Origin: Streptomyces olivochromogenes
Lineage (GTDB): Bacteria > Actinomycetota > Actinomycetes > Streptomycetales > Streptomycetaceae
Direction: 5' to 3'
NCBI RefSeq assembly: GCF_001514115.1
Contig: NZ_KQ948465.1
Location: 205,562-269,561, forward strand
DNA length: 64,000 nt
Part shown: in pieces, positions 16,918 through 25,390 of the stretch
How positions within the stretch are numbered: the stretch's first letter is position 1
Layout: the number at the start of each line of letters is the position of its first letter
Made by a program: the position numbers and the translations under genes
The notes under the pieces: model-generated
Told to the model about the DNA's origin: nothing
Database searches by the model: none
What the model saw: the letters and a program-made list of their open reading frames with translations, nothing else

Positions 16918-17073
16918 ACACACCCACCCCACCCCGCTCGTCTGTCACTCCGACGAGACTGTAGGCGCAGGGAGTTGACGGGGCGACAGGGCATCGGCTT
17001 CCGCCAGGACGAAGTCGGCACAGCGCTCACCGATCGCGACCGGGGCGGCCGTGACGCGCGGGCCGGGCGGGGC

Positions 17074-18459
17074 TCAGCGGGACTGGCGCATGATCCAGTC
17101 GCGGATGCCGGGGATGGTGTAGGCGACCTGCCAGGTGGCCATGTGCGCGCTGGTGGTGGAACCGGACGGCACGACGGTTCCGGTCTCGAAGGCGGCGAAG
17201 TTCACCGGGGCCCGCTGCGACTTCATGCTCCGGACGTCCGCGGCGAACTCCGCGGCCGTGGACCGGCCGTCCCACAGGGCGGTGCTGACCTGCGTGCCCT
17301 GGTCCTGGATGACCTCGGTGATGGCCTGCTCGCCGGGGTAGGCCTTGGTGTCGTCCGCGGAGACGAGGATCCACAGCTTCTTCTGGGCCAGCGGCGCGGC
17401 CTGGGTCTCCGGCCACTGACCGGCGACGATGAACGCGGCCGCGAACAGGTCGGGGTACCTGATGTTCAGACCCAGCGACAGCATCGCGCCCATCGACTGC
17501 CCGGTCGTGTAGAGCCGGTCCGGGTCGATGCTGTACTCCCGCGTCACCGACCGGACGAGGTTGGCGGTGGCCTCGAACAGCGTCGACGGCTCGTAGTTGT
17601 CGTCGATCACCACGGAGCCGTATTCGGGGGCCAGGACGAAGGACTCGTGCCGGGCCTGGTCCTCCGGGCTCGCCCAGCACACGGCGCCGAGGCCCTGGAC
17701 CAGGGGGCCTTGCGTCGCGACGTTGACCACGCTCGCGTCGTGCATGAACAGCACCATCGGGTAGCTCTTGCGGTGGTCGTAGTTCTTCGGGACGAACAGG
17801 TTGTACCTCAGGGTCTGCCCGGTCGCGGGGTCGCTGAACGAGAGCTGCCGGAAGTCGTCGACGATCAGGTTCACCACGGCGTCGGTGGTCCGCGCCGTGG
17901 TGTCCGCGGCGTAGCGGCGACCGCGGGTCGTGGTGACGGTGCCCGGCTGGGTCAGCGTGGCCTGCGCCGCGACGATGGTTCCTCCCGGTGTGCTGTCGCC
18001 GACCACCGGGCCCCCCGCCCCGGGCCCGCCGCCGTCATCGCCCGATCCGCCGCCGGACCCGCCGCCGGGAGGAGTGCCGGGACCCTGCTGTGTCACCCAC
18101 AGGGCCGCCGCCGTGTCGTCCGGCGACAGCTCCACGACGACGTAGCGGCCGTTCCTGCCCCGCTGCGCGAGGTCGGCCGTCCTGTTCGTGTAGACCTTGG
18201 TCACGGTGCGGTCGGTGACCGCGAACGTCGACGTCGACAGGGTCGAACCGTCGATGTCGCTGTCGTACTCGACCGCCACCGCGACCAGCTTCTGCCCGGA
18301 GCCGAAGACCTGCGTGATGGCGGTGACGCTCCGCACGTGGTCACCCCCCGAGCCCGTCCGGCCTGCCTCGTCGGCCGAGCCGGGGGTCGCGCTGCCGAGC
18401 ACCGTCAGGGCGCCGGCGGTCGCAGTCGCAGATCCGGCCATGAACGTACGCCTGTCCAT
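17074..18459 (-). CDS. Tat-exported alpha/beta-hydrolase esterase/peptidase (COG4099-like)
   Basis: 461 residues. N-terminal Tat signal (MDRRTFMAGSATATAGAL). A small beta domain follows, then a Gly/Ser/Asp linker (residues ~130-155), then an alpha/beta hydrolase with nucleophile elbow GQSMGAM and preceding strand YPMVLFMHDASV. Resembles secreted predicted peptidase/feruloyl-esterase-like hydrolases. GAAGGAG lies 9 nt before ATG 18459. Divergent from the ceramidase-like gene, with a LacI-type palindrome between them. Substrate not determinable. Confidence 0.85.
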   Translation of the reverse strand: MDRRTFMAGSATATAGALTVLGSATPGSADEAGRTGSGGDHVRSVTAITQVFGSGQKLVAVAVEYDSDIDGSTLSTSTFAVTDRTVTKVYTNRTADLAQRGRNGRYVVVELSPDDTAAALWVTQQGPGTPPGGGSGGGSGDDGGGPGAGGPVVGDSTPGGTIVAAQATLTQPGTVTTTRGRRYAADTTARTTDAVVNLIVDDFRQLSFSDPATGQTLRYNLFVPKNYDHRKSYPMVLFMHDASVVNVATQGPLVQGLGAVCWASPEDQARHESFVLAPEYGSVVIDDNYEPSTLFEATANLVRSVTREYSIDPDRLYTTGQSMGAMLSLGLNIRYPDLFAAAFIVAGQWPETQAAPLAQKKLWILVSADDTKAYPGEQAITEVIQDQGTQVSTALWDGRSTAAEFAADVRSMKSQRAPVNFAAFETGTVVPSGSTTSAHMATWQVAYTIPGIRDWIMRQSR

Positions 18460-18525
18460 GAAGATGAGCTCCTTCGAGAGTGATTGCCAGGGCTACTGAG
18501 GGCCCACTGTTTCGCCCCATGCTGT

Positions 18526-18535
18526 GAAGCGCTTC
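18526..18535. promoter_or_regulatory. LacI-family-type palindromic operator
   Basis: GAAGCGCTTC is a perfect 10-bp palindrome with the central CG step typical of LacI/GalR operators, located between two divergent genes for exported hydrolases. No LacI-family gene is in the window, so the regulator would act in trans. Confidence 0.4.
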
Positions 18536-18595
18536 GAGAAAACAGCCCTTTTTTCACAGGCTACGCAGAGGTTTCCTGGTCGCGTACTTGAATTC

Positions 18596-18624
18596 GCGGC
18601 GCGCAATCTTAGATAACGCGCCGC
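18596..18624. repeat. inverted repeat GCGGCGCG / CGCGCCGC in divergent promoter region
   Basis: Eight perfectly paired bases with a 13-nt AT-richer loop, ending 5 nt before the -35 box at 18630. Could be an operator. Confidence 0.45.
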
Positions 18625-18629
18625 AATTG

Positions 18630-18658
18630 TTGACGCCCTCAATTCCCGGTGTGAGGAT
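18630..18658 (+). promoter_or_regulatory. promoter of the ceramidase-like gene
   Basis: TTGACG (18630-18635), 17-nt spacer, GAGGAT (18653-18658): a near match to the housekeeping-sigma consensus. It would give a 5' leader of about 120 nt before GTG 18788. Confidence 0.6.
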
Positions 18659-18787
18659 CCTGGCGCGCCGTGCCGTTCCGGTTCCCACTTTGCCGATGGC
18701 GAAAATTCACAGGACTCTGGCTGATTATCGCGCGTCTTGAATCCGCGTGTCCTGAATCCGCGTGTCTTGAATGCGAAGGAGAAAGCT

Positions 18788-20215
18788 GTGGCTTCCAAGA
18801 ACGTGAATGTGAACGCGAACAGGTACGCGAACAGGAACGAGAACACCCGGCTCGGCAGCCCGTTGCAGCGGCGGTCGTTCCTGAACGGCTCCATCGCCGC
18901 GGCGGTGACAGCCACTGCCCTGGGGGGCGCCACGGCGGCGCAGGCGGCGGACGCCGGACCGGCACTGAAGGAACCGGTACTGAAGGCGGGGGCCGGCCGG
19001 GCCGCGATCGACATCCCGTCCGCACTCCTGCCGCTCGACGGTTTCACCACGGTCCACGACGACCTCTACGTACGGATCCTCCTGCTGGAGAACGGCTCGC
19101 GGCGCGTCGCTCTCGCCGTGCTGGACCTGACGTCGATCAGCGCGGAGGCGATCGCCGCGATGAGGACGACCATCGCGAAGGCGTCCGGCGTGGCGACGGC
19201 CGACATCGTCGTGACCGTGACGCACACGTTCTCCGCCCCGCACGTGCAGGCGACCACCTCTTCGACGGGGGCGGCCCAGTACGTGCGGCACATCACGAAG
19301 GCCACCGCGACCGCGATCGCGGCGGCGGTCGAGGGGCTCAGGCCCGCGCGGGTCGGCTTCGGCACCGGCACCTGCGACGTCAACGTCAACCGGGACGTCC
19401 TCACCGCCGACGGCTGGTGGCTCGGCACCGGTGAGAGGGGCTCGTCCGACAAGAGCGTGGGCGTCACCCGCCTCGACGACCTGGACGGCAACCCCATCGC
19501 CGTCCTCATCAACTACGCCGTCCAGTCCTCGGTCATGATGGAGTCGGTCATGGCAGGCGGCGACCTGCCGATCACGGCCGACCTGGCGGGCGCTGCGGTG
19601 CAGCACGTGGAGAAGCAGTACGGCGGCGAGGTCGTCGGGTTCTTCCTGGTCGGCTCCTGCGGGGACCAGGCACCGGCGTTCAGGTCGAAGCGGTACACCA
19701 TCGACAAGGACAAGAAGTGGTCCCAGGTCGATGCCCAGGACGCCGGCTGGCTGCTTCTCACGGTGCAGGGCGAGCGGCTGGGCACCGAGGCCGTCCGGGT
19801 CAGCGAGACCATCAGGACCTCCGGCGGCGGTTCCGGCTCGACCGTGCGCCTCCTGACCGACACCGTCACGGTCGACACGATGGCGATGGGACACCCGACG
19901 GGACCGACGAAGACGTACGACTTCACCCCGACCGGCACGGCCGACGTACCGGTCTGGATCCTCCAGCTCGGGAACGGCGTGTTCGTCGGGGTGGAGCCGG
20001 AGCTGTCCACCGACACCGCGCTGGCCATCAAGAAGCACTCGCCGTTCCCGCACACCGCCGTCATGTCGATGCTCGAAGGCGGCTCGAAGAACATGGCCGA
20101 GGCGCAGAGCTACGCCCGGATCACATACGAGGCGATGGACTCGTCGTACGCCCAGGGCTCGGCCGAGACGGTCGCCGCAACGATCGGCACCCTGCTGCAC
20201 TCCCTGCGCGCCTGA
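18788..20215 (+). CDS. Tat-exported neutral/alkaline ceramidase-like hydrolase
   Basis: 475 residues from GTG 18788, chosen because AAGGAG sits 6 nt upstream; the frame is open further upstream only through small tandem repeats (18736-18772). A long polar N-terminus of Asn/Val repeats precedes a Tat motif (QRRSFLNGS) and signal sequence. The body matches the N-terminal domain of neutral/alkaline non-lysosomal ceramidases (AGAGRAAIDIP start, VTVTHTFSAPHVQ metal-site region, VVGFFLVGSCGDQAP). Probable hydrolysis of lipid amides outside the cell; substrate inferred. Followed by a strong terminator. Confidence 0.8.
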   Translation: MASKNVNVNANRYANRNENTRLGSPLQRRSFLNGSIAAAVTATALGGATAAQAADAGPALKEPVLKAGAGRAAIDIPSALLPLDGFTTVHDDLYVRILLLENGSRRVALAVLDLTSISAEAIAAMRTTIAKASGVATADIVVTVTHTFSAPHVQATTSSTGAAQYVRHITKATATAIAAAVEGLRPARVGFGTGTCDVNVNRDVLTADGWWLGTGERGSSDKSVGVTRLDDLDGNPIAVLINYAVQSSVMMESVMAGGDLPITADLAGAAVQHVEKQYGGEVVGFFLVGSCGDQAPAFRSKRYTIDKDKKWSQVDAQDAGWLLLTVQGERLGTEAVRVSETIRTSGGGSGSTVRLLTDTVTVDTMAMGHPTGPTKTYDFTPTGTADVPVWILQLGNGVFVGVEPELSTDTALAIKKHSPFPHTAVMSMLEGGSKNMAEAQSYARITYEAMDSSYAQGSAETVAATIGTLLHSLRA

Positions 20216-20221
20216 CCCCGC

Positions 20222-20264
20222 CCGCCGCCTGCCTTGTCCGCCCGTCGGACAGGGCGGGCGGCGG
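20222..20264. terminator. strong hairpin terminator after ceramidase-like gene
   Basis: A 19-bp stem with two G-T wobbles and a 5-nt loop immediately after the stop, shared with the convergent lipoprotein gene ending at 20289. Confidence 0.8.
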
Positions 20265-20288
20265 ATGTTGTCGAGGCAGGCACCATCG

Positions 20289-20786
20289 CTAACCGGGAGG
20301 GGCGATGGTCTTGGTCCATCCCACCGAGAGTCCCCAGGACCCACTCGTCTTGCTGGTGACCGAAACAGCGACGTTCTTGTGGCTGTGGCTCGTAACCACT
20401 TCGTTGGCCTGCCCAGGGTCGCCGTCTGCGCAGACGATGGTGAAGCTCACGAAAGATCCGACATTGACGTCGATGGTCCCGGAACCCGAACAGAGCACCG
20501 CGACTTCCAGAGTTCCTCGCCGAATGTGAGGGATCGCCGGAAATGAGTGAGACCCGGTCTTTCCACCTGTTTTGATGAATGTTTTCTGCGCATCTAGAAG
20601 TTGGGGCGGAAAGCGAGGGTCTGCGGTGCCGGAGGGCGTGGCGGAAGGGGCGACTGAGGGTGTGCCGGGCGAAGCTGTCTCGACCGGCGTCCCACTCGCA
20701 GTCGCTCGACCCCCGGTTGACGTCGTACTCGTACACCCGGTCAACGTGAGCAGGACCACCGGAACGACTATCCCTATTCGCCCCAT
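20289..20786 (-). CDS. secreted lipoprotein, paralogue of the 21.8-kb lipoprotein
   Basis: 165 residues from ATG 20786 (AGGGGG upstream). Signal sequence with lipobox VVLLTLTGC, a Ser/Thr/Pro linker, then a domain with VAVLCSGSGTIDVNV ... FTIVC, closing with GSWGLSVGW. The C-x-GSG ... I-x-C pattern and final G-x-x-G-x-x-W are shared with the lipoprotein at 21753-22256, so the two are probably diverged duplicates; the two cysteines may form a disulfide. No known function. Confidence 0.75.
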   Translation of the reverse strand: MGRIGIVVPVVLLTLTGCTSTTSTGGRATASGTPVETASPGTPSVAPSATPSGTADPRFPPQLLDAQKTFIKTGGKTGSHSFPAIPHIRRGTLEVAVLCSGSGTIDVNVGSFVSFTIVCADGDPGQANEVVTSHSHKNVAVSVTSKTSGSWGLSVGWTKTIAPPG

Positions 20787-21230
20787 ATGTACCCCCTGGC
20801 ATGCATGGGGCCGTAAGCAGTGCCGGTGAAATTGCGGCACGAGGAACGTTCTGGGTACTGAATTCGGCCAGTCACTTGCTCCCCTGGTTTCCTGTGTGTG
20901 GAAACGGTTGGTCGGACCGTTGATCGCGGAGCCTAGGGATCAAAAAGTATGCCGTGCGCAAAATTGAGCGAACCTTGAGGTCTCGGTGGCATTCGCCTGG
21001 GTTCGTGGAAGGCTGGCACGGGCTTTCTCGTAGTACGTCCTGCGCGCTGCCCTGTACCTGTTGTACGTCTGGTCCCACGTGGTGGCGTCTCCTGCCGGCC
21101 GGCCTCGCGCCGGCCATTCCAGGTGCTTTCGGAGTCCGGCGGTCTGCGGATGTCGAGAACGTGCCACCGGCTCCGTCCCAGGGACATCAGCGGCCACCAC
21201 CGGCCGCACGAGGAAGAAGGAGAGACCAGC
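20787..21230. other. non-coding stretch with possible gene remnant
   Basis: No intact gene. Lower GC than its surroundings. On the minus strand 20940-21100 reads as a protein-like tail (TTWDQTYNRYRAARRTYYEK ... ending FAQFCARHTF) that merges upstream into a frame opposite the VOC gene, so it may be a decayed gene end. The last 20 nt hold the ribosome-binding site of the VOC gene. Confidence 0.3.
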
Positions 21231-21671
21231 ATGGCGATTCAGCGGATGGACAACGTCGGCATCGTCGTCGAGGACATGGATGCCGCCATCGCGTTCTTCG
21301 TGGAACTCGGTATGGAGCTGGAGGGCAGGGCGGAGGTCGAGGGTCTCTTCGCCGACCGGTGCACCGGACTCGACGGCGTCCGCTGTGACATCGCGATGGT
21401 CCGGACCCCGGACGGTCACAGCCGGCTCGAGCTGGCGAAGTACCGCAGTCCCGCGGCGATCAGCGCCGGGCCGCGCAACCGGCCGCACAACATTCTGGGC
21501 ACGCACCGCGTCATGTTCGCCGTCGACGACATCGAGGACACCGTTGCCCGCCTGCGCCCTCACGGCGCCGAACTCGTCGGCGAGATCGCCCGGTTCGAGG
21601 ACAGCTATCTGCTCTGCTACCTCCGCGGTCCGGAGGGCATCATCGTCGGACTGGCAGAGCAACTGCGCTGA
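21231..21671 (+). CDS. VOC (glyoxalase/bleomycin-resistance) family protein
   Basis: 146 residues from ATG 21231, with AAGGAG 10 nt upstream. Two beta-alpha-beta-beta-beta modules: MDNVGIVVEDMDAAIAFFVELGMEL and HRVMFAVDDIEDTVARLRPHGAELV, each ending in typical metal-ligand positions (a conserved Glu in YLRGPEGIIVGLAEQL). Could be a lyase, isomerase or dioxygenase; substrate unknown. Sits between the two paralogous lipoprotein genes, convergent with the second. Confidence 0.88.
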   Translation: MAIQRMDNVGIVVEDMDAAIAFFVELGMELEGRAEVEGLFADRCTGLDGVRCDIAMVRTPDGHSRLELAKYRSPAAISAGPRNRPHNILGTHRVMFAVDDIEDTVARLRPHGAELVGEIARFEDSYLLCYLRGPEGIIVGLAEQLR

Positions 21672-21708
21672 GAAGGTGCCGACATCGGGCTGCAGCGCAC
21701 GCGGTGAG

Positions 21709-21735
21709 CGCCCTCAGCAGTGATGCCGGAGGGCG
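21709..21735. terminator. short hairpin between convergent VOC and lipoprotein genes
   Basis: CGCCCTC and GAGGGCG pair over a 13-nt loop. Confidence 0.5.
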
Positions 21736-21752
21736 GTCCCTGCATGCGTGGA

Positions 21753-22256
21753 TCAGACGGCGTCGACCTGCCAGGCGATCACGCCGGTCGCACCCGTGGC
21801 GCCGTCAATGTCGATGCGGACCGACCCGTGCCCTGTGATCCGCTGCTGGACCAGCGCTTGATCGCACGGGATCGTGGCCTTCGAGCCGGTGCTCGCCGGC
21901 GTGAACGACAACTGCGCGCTACCACTGCCGATACACACCAGGTTGAGCTTGTAGTTCTTGCCCTTGCTCAGGATGGCCTCGGTGTGGACCCCGTCGGTCA
22001 CACGCTCCGCGCCGGACGCGAAGAACGTGCCGCTCTGTACAGCGACAAGGGCCGCCTGGGCCTGCTCGGTGACCTTCTCCTCGGACGGGCCGGTTGCCGT
22101 CGCCGAGGTGCTTGGCGCAGACGACGGCGACGAGTCTTTGGCCTTGTCCTTCCCATCGTCAGAGGTGCAGGACGCGAGCAGAAGCACCGACGTCGCCACT
22201 GCACACCCGACGAGGCAGACTCGCGGATTCACGTAGGTCATGTTGAGGTTACCCAT
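21753..22256 (-). CDS. secreted lipoprotein, paralogue of the 20.3-kb lipoprotein
   Basis: 167 residues from ATG 22256 (ATG 22241 is an alternative). Lipobox VLLLASC, Ser/Thr/Ala linker, then KLNLVCIGSGSAQLSF ... ATIPC and a closing ATGATGVIAWQV. Shares the two-cysteine C-x-GSG ... I-x-C layout with the lipoprotein at 20289-20786. Located directly downstream, in transcription order, of tRNA-Ser. The 290 nt between its start and the tRNA hairpin hold no further gene. Confidence 0.75.
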   Translation of the reverse strand: MGNLNMTYVNPRVCLVGCAVATSVLLLASCTSDDGKDKAKDSSPSSAPSTSATATGPSEEKVTEQAQAALVAVQSGTFFASGAERVTDGVHTEAILSKGKNYKLNLVCIGSGSAQLSFTPASTGSKATIPCDQALVQQRITGHGSVRIDIDGATGATGVIAWQVDAV

Positions 22257-22545
22257 GCCTTTCCGGTGGACCGTCCCCTTGGCGATCGAGCACTTGGACG
22301 CTATGTACAGGTCATGCGCGCGACAATCACGTGATCGATTCCCTGAGGAGAACTTGAGGGCCCGGTCCCTGGCCTGGGCGCTCACGAGTCCACCAAATCC
22401 CGAGCCGGGCGGCACACCATCGGCCTGCCCGACTCCGGGAGGCGGGCGTACGTGACGGCCGTCTCCAAGGCACTCGGCACACCGCAGCGACCGTGCTCCT
22501 GATCCTCGGCGTCCCGGACGTCGTGATCGACTCGAGACGGACAAC

Positions 22546-22583
22546 GTCGAAGGGCCCCACCGCAAGCGGTGGGGCCCTTCGAC
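22546..22583 (-). terminator. terminator of tRNA-Ser
   Basis: A perfect 18-bp stem with a 2-nt loop starts 20 nt past the tRNA 3' end. Confidence 0.85.
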
Positions 22584-22602
22584 ATCGTGCCCGGTGAGGC
22601 AC

Positions 22603-22690
22603 TGGCGGAGGATACGAGATTCGAACTCGTGAGGGGTTGCCCCCAACACGCTTTCCAAGCGTGCGCCCTAGGCCTCTAGGCGAATCCTCC
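22603..22690 (-). tRNA. tRNA-Ser(GGA)
   Basis: Acceptor GGAGGAT pairs with ATCCTCC; anticodon loop CTTGGAAAG reads GGA; a long variable arm (TTGGGGGCAACCCC) marks a class II tRNA; T-arm GAGTTCGAATCTC is canonical; the 3' CCA is encoded (22603-22605). Confidence 0.95.
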
Positions 22691-22752
22691 GCGGCAAACA
22701 ATACAAGACGTTGAGGAGTGCTCGCGAACTCGTTCCCCCCTCCCGGATCGGG

Positions 22753-22758
22753 TACTCT
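22753..22758 (+). promoter_or_regulatory. -10 box of SRP RNA gene
   Basis: TACTCT lies 7 nt before the predicted RNA 5' end at 22766. Confidence 0.45.
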
Positions 22759-22765
22759 GTGCGGA

Positions 22766-22851
22766 GCCCCTCACGTGGCGCTATCTGACTGAACTCCCCC
22801 AGGGCCGGAAGGCAGCAAGGGTAGGTTGGCTCTGGCGGGTGCGTGGGGGGC
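22766..22851 (+). ncRNA. ffs: signal recognition particle RNA (4.5S type)
   Basis: The universal SRP domain IV core GGGCCGGAAGGCAGCAAGGG is present, with the GGAA tetraloop and asymmetric loop that bind Ffh. The ends pair fully: GCCCCTCACG with CGTGGGGGGC. About 86 nt, the short bacterial form. Its position just before dnaX is common in bacteria. Confidence 0.95.
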
Positions 22852-22955
22852 GCTTGCGTTCGCGGGGCGGGTTGCGGCACGGGGGTCCGGCCGCCGGGGG
22901 CCCGGGGCTCGGTGAGCGGTCCTTGTTGTCAGTGGGCGCCTATAACCTCGTATGT

Positions 22956-25289
22956 GTGTCGTCTCTCGCGCTGTACCGCCGTTATCGCCCGGAGTCGTTC
23001 GCCGAGGTCATCGGGCAGGAGCATGTCACCGACCCGTTGCAGCAGGCGCTGCGGAACAACCGGGTCAATCACGCGTACCTGTTCAGCGGGCCGCGCGGAT
23101 GCGGGAAGACGACCAGCGCGCGGATTCTGGCCCGGTGTCTGAACTGCGCGCAGGGGCCGACGCCGACTCCCTGCGGGGAGTGCCAGTCCTGCCGGGACCT
23201 CGCGCGGAACGGGCCGGGGTCGATCGACGTCATCGAGATCGACGCCGCCTCGCATGGTGGTGTCGACGACGCCCGTGACCTGCGGGAAAAGGCCTTCTTC
23301 GGGCCTGCGAGCAGTCGGTACAAGATCTACATCATCGACGAGGCCCACATGGTCACCCCGGCGGGCTTCAACGCCCTGCTGAAGGTGGTCGAGGAGCCGC
23401 CCGAGCACCTCAAGTTCATCTTCGCCACGACCGAGCCCGAGAAGGTCATCGGGACGATTCGGTCGCGGACCCACCACTATCCGTTCCGGCTCGTGCCGCC
23501 GGGGACCCTGCGGGGGTACCTGGGCGAGGTCTGCGGGCGTGAGGGCATTCCCGTCGAGGACGGCGTGCTGCCGCTGGTCGTGCGGGCCGGCGCCGGCTCC
23601 GTGCGTGACTCCATGTCCGTCATGGATCAGCTCCTCGCGGGGGCGAGCACCGACGGTGTGACGTACGCCATGGCCACCTCGCTGCTGGGGTACACGGACG
23701 CGTCGTTGCTCGACTCCGTGGTCGAGGCGTTCGCCGCGGGCGACGGCGCCGTGGCCTTCGAGATCGTGGACCGCGTCATCGAGGGGGGCAACGATCCCCG
23801 GAGGTTCGTCGCGGACCTGCTGGAGCGGCTGCGCGATCTGGTGATCCTGGCCGCGGTTCCCGACGCCGCCGAGAAGGGGCTCATCGACGCCCCGTCCGAT
23901 GTCGTCGAGCGCATGCAGGCCCAGGCCGGGGTCTTCGGCGCCGCCGAGCTGAGCCGCGCCGCCGATCTCGTCAACGAGGGGCTGACGGAGATGCGCGGCG
24001 CCACCTCGCCGCGACTCCAGCTCGAGCTCATCTGCGCGCGTGTACTCCTGCCCGCGGCGTACGGGGACGAGCGATCCGTCATGGCCCGCCTGGACCGCAT
24101 CGAGCGCGGGGTGAACTTCTCCGGTGCCGGCGCGGGCGCCCCCGCCATGGGGTACGTGCCCGGCCCCGACGTACATGGAGGGGCGCCGGCCGCGGCCGCT
24201 CCGACGGTTCCACCGGGCGGCGGCGTCGCCGCGGCCCGTGCCGCCGTGCGGGCGACGGGTCCAGGCGGGCAGGGAACGGCGAACGAGGGGTACGGGGCCG
24301 GTGGTGCGGGGGGTGCCGGCGGGGTTGCTGCGGCGCCGGGTGCGGGGGCTGTCCCTGCCTCGGCCCCTGCCCCTGTCTCGGCACCCGCCCCTGCACCCGC
24401 CCCGGGCCCCGCTGCTGCCGCGCCCGCCGCTCCTCCGGCTGCCGCTACGACCCCGCCCGCGTCCCCGTCCGGAGCCGCGCCCGGCGCCTGGCCCACCGCG
24501 ACGGCCGTGGGCAGCGGTCGGCGTCCGGGCGGCTGGCCGACCGCGACACCCGCGGGCGGGGGACAGGCCCCCGCCGCCCCCGCACCCGCTGCCGCGCCGA
24601 CGGCGTCCACCCCCGGCTCGGGCCCAGGCCCCGGCCCCGCGCAGGCCCCCGCCGCCGGTGGCGTCGACCCCCGCATGCTCTGGCCGAACATCCTGGAGGC
24701 CGTGAAGAACCGCCGCCGCTTCACCTGGATCCTGCTCAGCCAGAACGCGCAGGTCACCGGTTACGACGGCACGACCCTGCAGATCGGCTTCGTCAACGCG
24801 GGTGCACGCGACAACTTCGCGAGCAGCGGCAGCGAGGAAGTCCTGAAGCAGGCGCTGGTCGAACAGTTCAATGTGCAGTGGAAGATCGAGGCGATCGTCG
24901 ACACCTCCGGTGGCTCGGCCCCGCCGCCGATGTCGGCCTCCGGACCTGGTCCCGGGTTCGGCGGTGGCGGCAGCGGCGGTGGCGGCTATGGCGCCGGTGG
25001 TGGTGGCGGTTACGGCGGAGCCCCGGGCGGCTCGCGCCCCGCCCCCCAGCAGCCCCCGGCTCCGCGCCCCGCCGCGTCGCAGGGCCCGCCCGCGGGCCAT
25101 GCCTCGGCCGCGCCCGCCTCGACGCCCGCCCCGCCACCCCCCGTCGCCTACGAGCCGCCTCCGGTGGCCCCCGAGGACGACATCCCCGAGGACGACGACC
25201 CCGACCTCGACGAGTCCGCCCTCTCGGGCCACGACCTGATCGTCCGCGAACTGGGCGCGACGGTGATGGAGGAGTTCTCCAACGAGTGA
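22956..25289 (+). CDS. dnaX: DNA polymerase III subunits gamma and tau
   Basis: 777 residues; clamp-loader ATPase. Walker A GPRGCGKT at 45-52, zinc cysteines C64, C73, C76, C79, the DEAH-type Walker B IIDEAHMVT, and sensor SRTHHYPF. After the clamp-loader part comes a very long Pro/Ala/Gly linker (with a duplicated GGWPTAT-like segment), then a tau-like domain (LWPNILEAVKNRRRFTWIL) and a Gly/Tyr-rich low-complexity tail. GTG 22956 is chosen because homology begins at SSLALYRRYRPESF; a TATAAC box lies 9 nt before it. I see no obvious frameshift signal for a separate gamma form. Confidence 0.96.
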   Translation: MSSLALYRRYRPESFAEVIGQEHVTDPLQQALRNNRVNHAYLFSGPRGCGKTTSARILARCLNCAQGPTPTPCGECQSCRDLARNGPGSIDVIEIDAASHGGVDDARDLREKAFFGPASSRYKIYIIDEAHMVTPAGFNALLKVVEEPPEHLKFIFATTEPEKVIGTIRSRTHHYPFRLVPPGTLRGYLGEVCGREGIPVEDGVLPLVVRAGAGSVRDSMSVMDQLLAGASTDGVTYAMATSLLGYTDASLLDSVVEAFAAGDGAVAFEIVDRVIEGGNDPRRFVADLLERLRDLVILAAVPDAAEKGLIDAPSDVVERMQAQAGVFGAAELSRAADLVNEGLTEMRGATSPRLQLELICARVLLPAAYGDERSVMARLDRIERGVNFSGAGAGAPAMGYVPGPDVHGGAPAAAAPTVPPGGGVAAARAAVRATGPGGQGTANEGYGAGGAGGAGGVAAAPGAGAVPASAPAPVSAPAPAPAPGPAAAAPAAPPAAATTPPASPSGAAPGAWPTATAVGSGRRPGGWPTATPAGGGQAPAAPAPAAAPTASTPGSGPGPGPAQAPAAGGVDPRMLWPNILEAVKNRRRFTWILLSQNAQVTGYDGTTLQIGFVNAGARDNFASSGSEEVLKQALVEQFNVQWKIEAIVDTSGGSAPPPMSASGPGPGFGGGGSGGGGYGAGGGGGYGGAPGGSRPAPQQPPAPRPAASQGPPAGHASAAPASTPAPPPPVAYEPPPVAPEDDIPEDDDPDLDESALSGHDLIVRELGATVMEEFSNE

Positions 25290-25378
25290 ACACCCGGGGG
25301 GCGCCTCTCGGAGGATCGCACCAACTCTCCCCACCCCCCGCTTCGGAAGCCCGCACAAAGGCACCCGGCCCCGACGGA

Positions 25379-25384
25379 TAGGCT
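25379..25384 (+). promoter_or_regulatory. -10 box of leaderless purD promoter
   Basis: TAGGCT, 6 nt, then GTG 25391. No ribosome-binding site is present. Confidence 0.55.
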
Positions 25385-25390
25385 GACCCC

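Noticed and set aside
22956..25289. Programmed frameshift in dnaX for a gamma product
   Set aside because: No slippery A-rich heptamer or following hairpin is visible near the clamp-loader end in this GC-rich gene.
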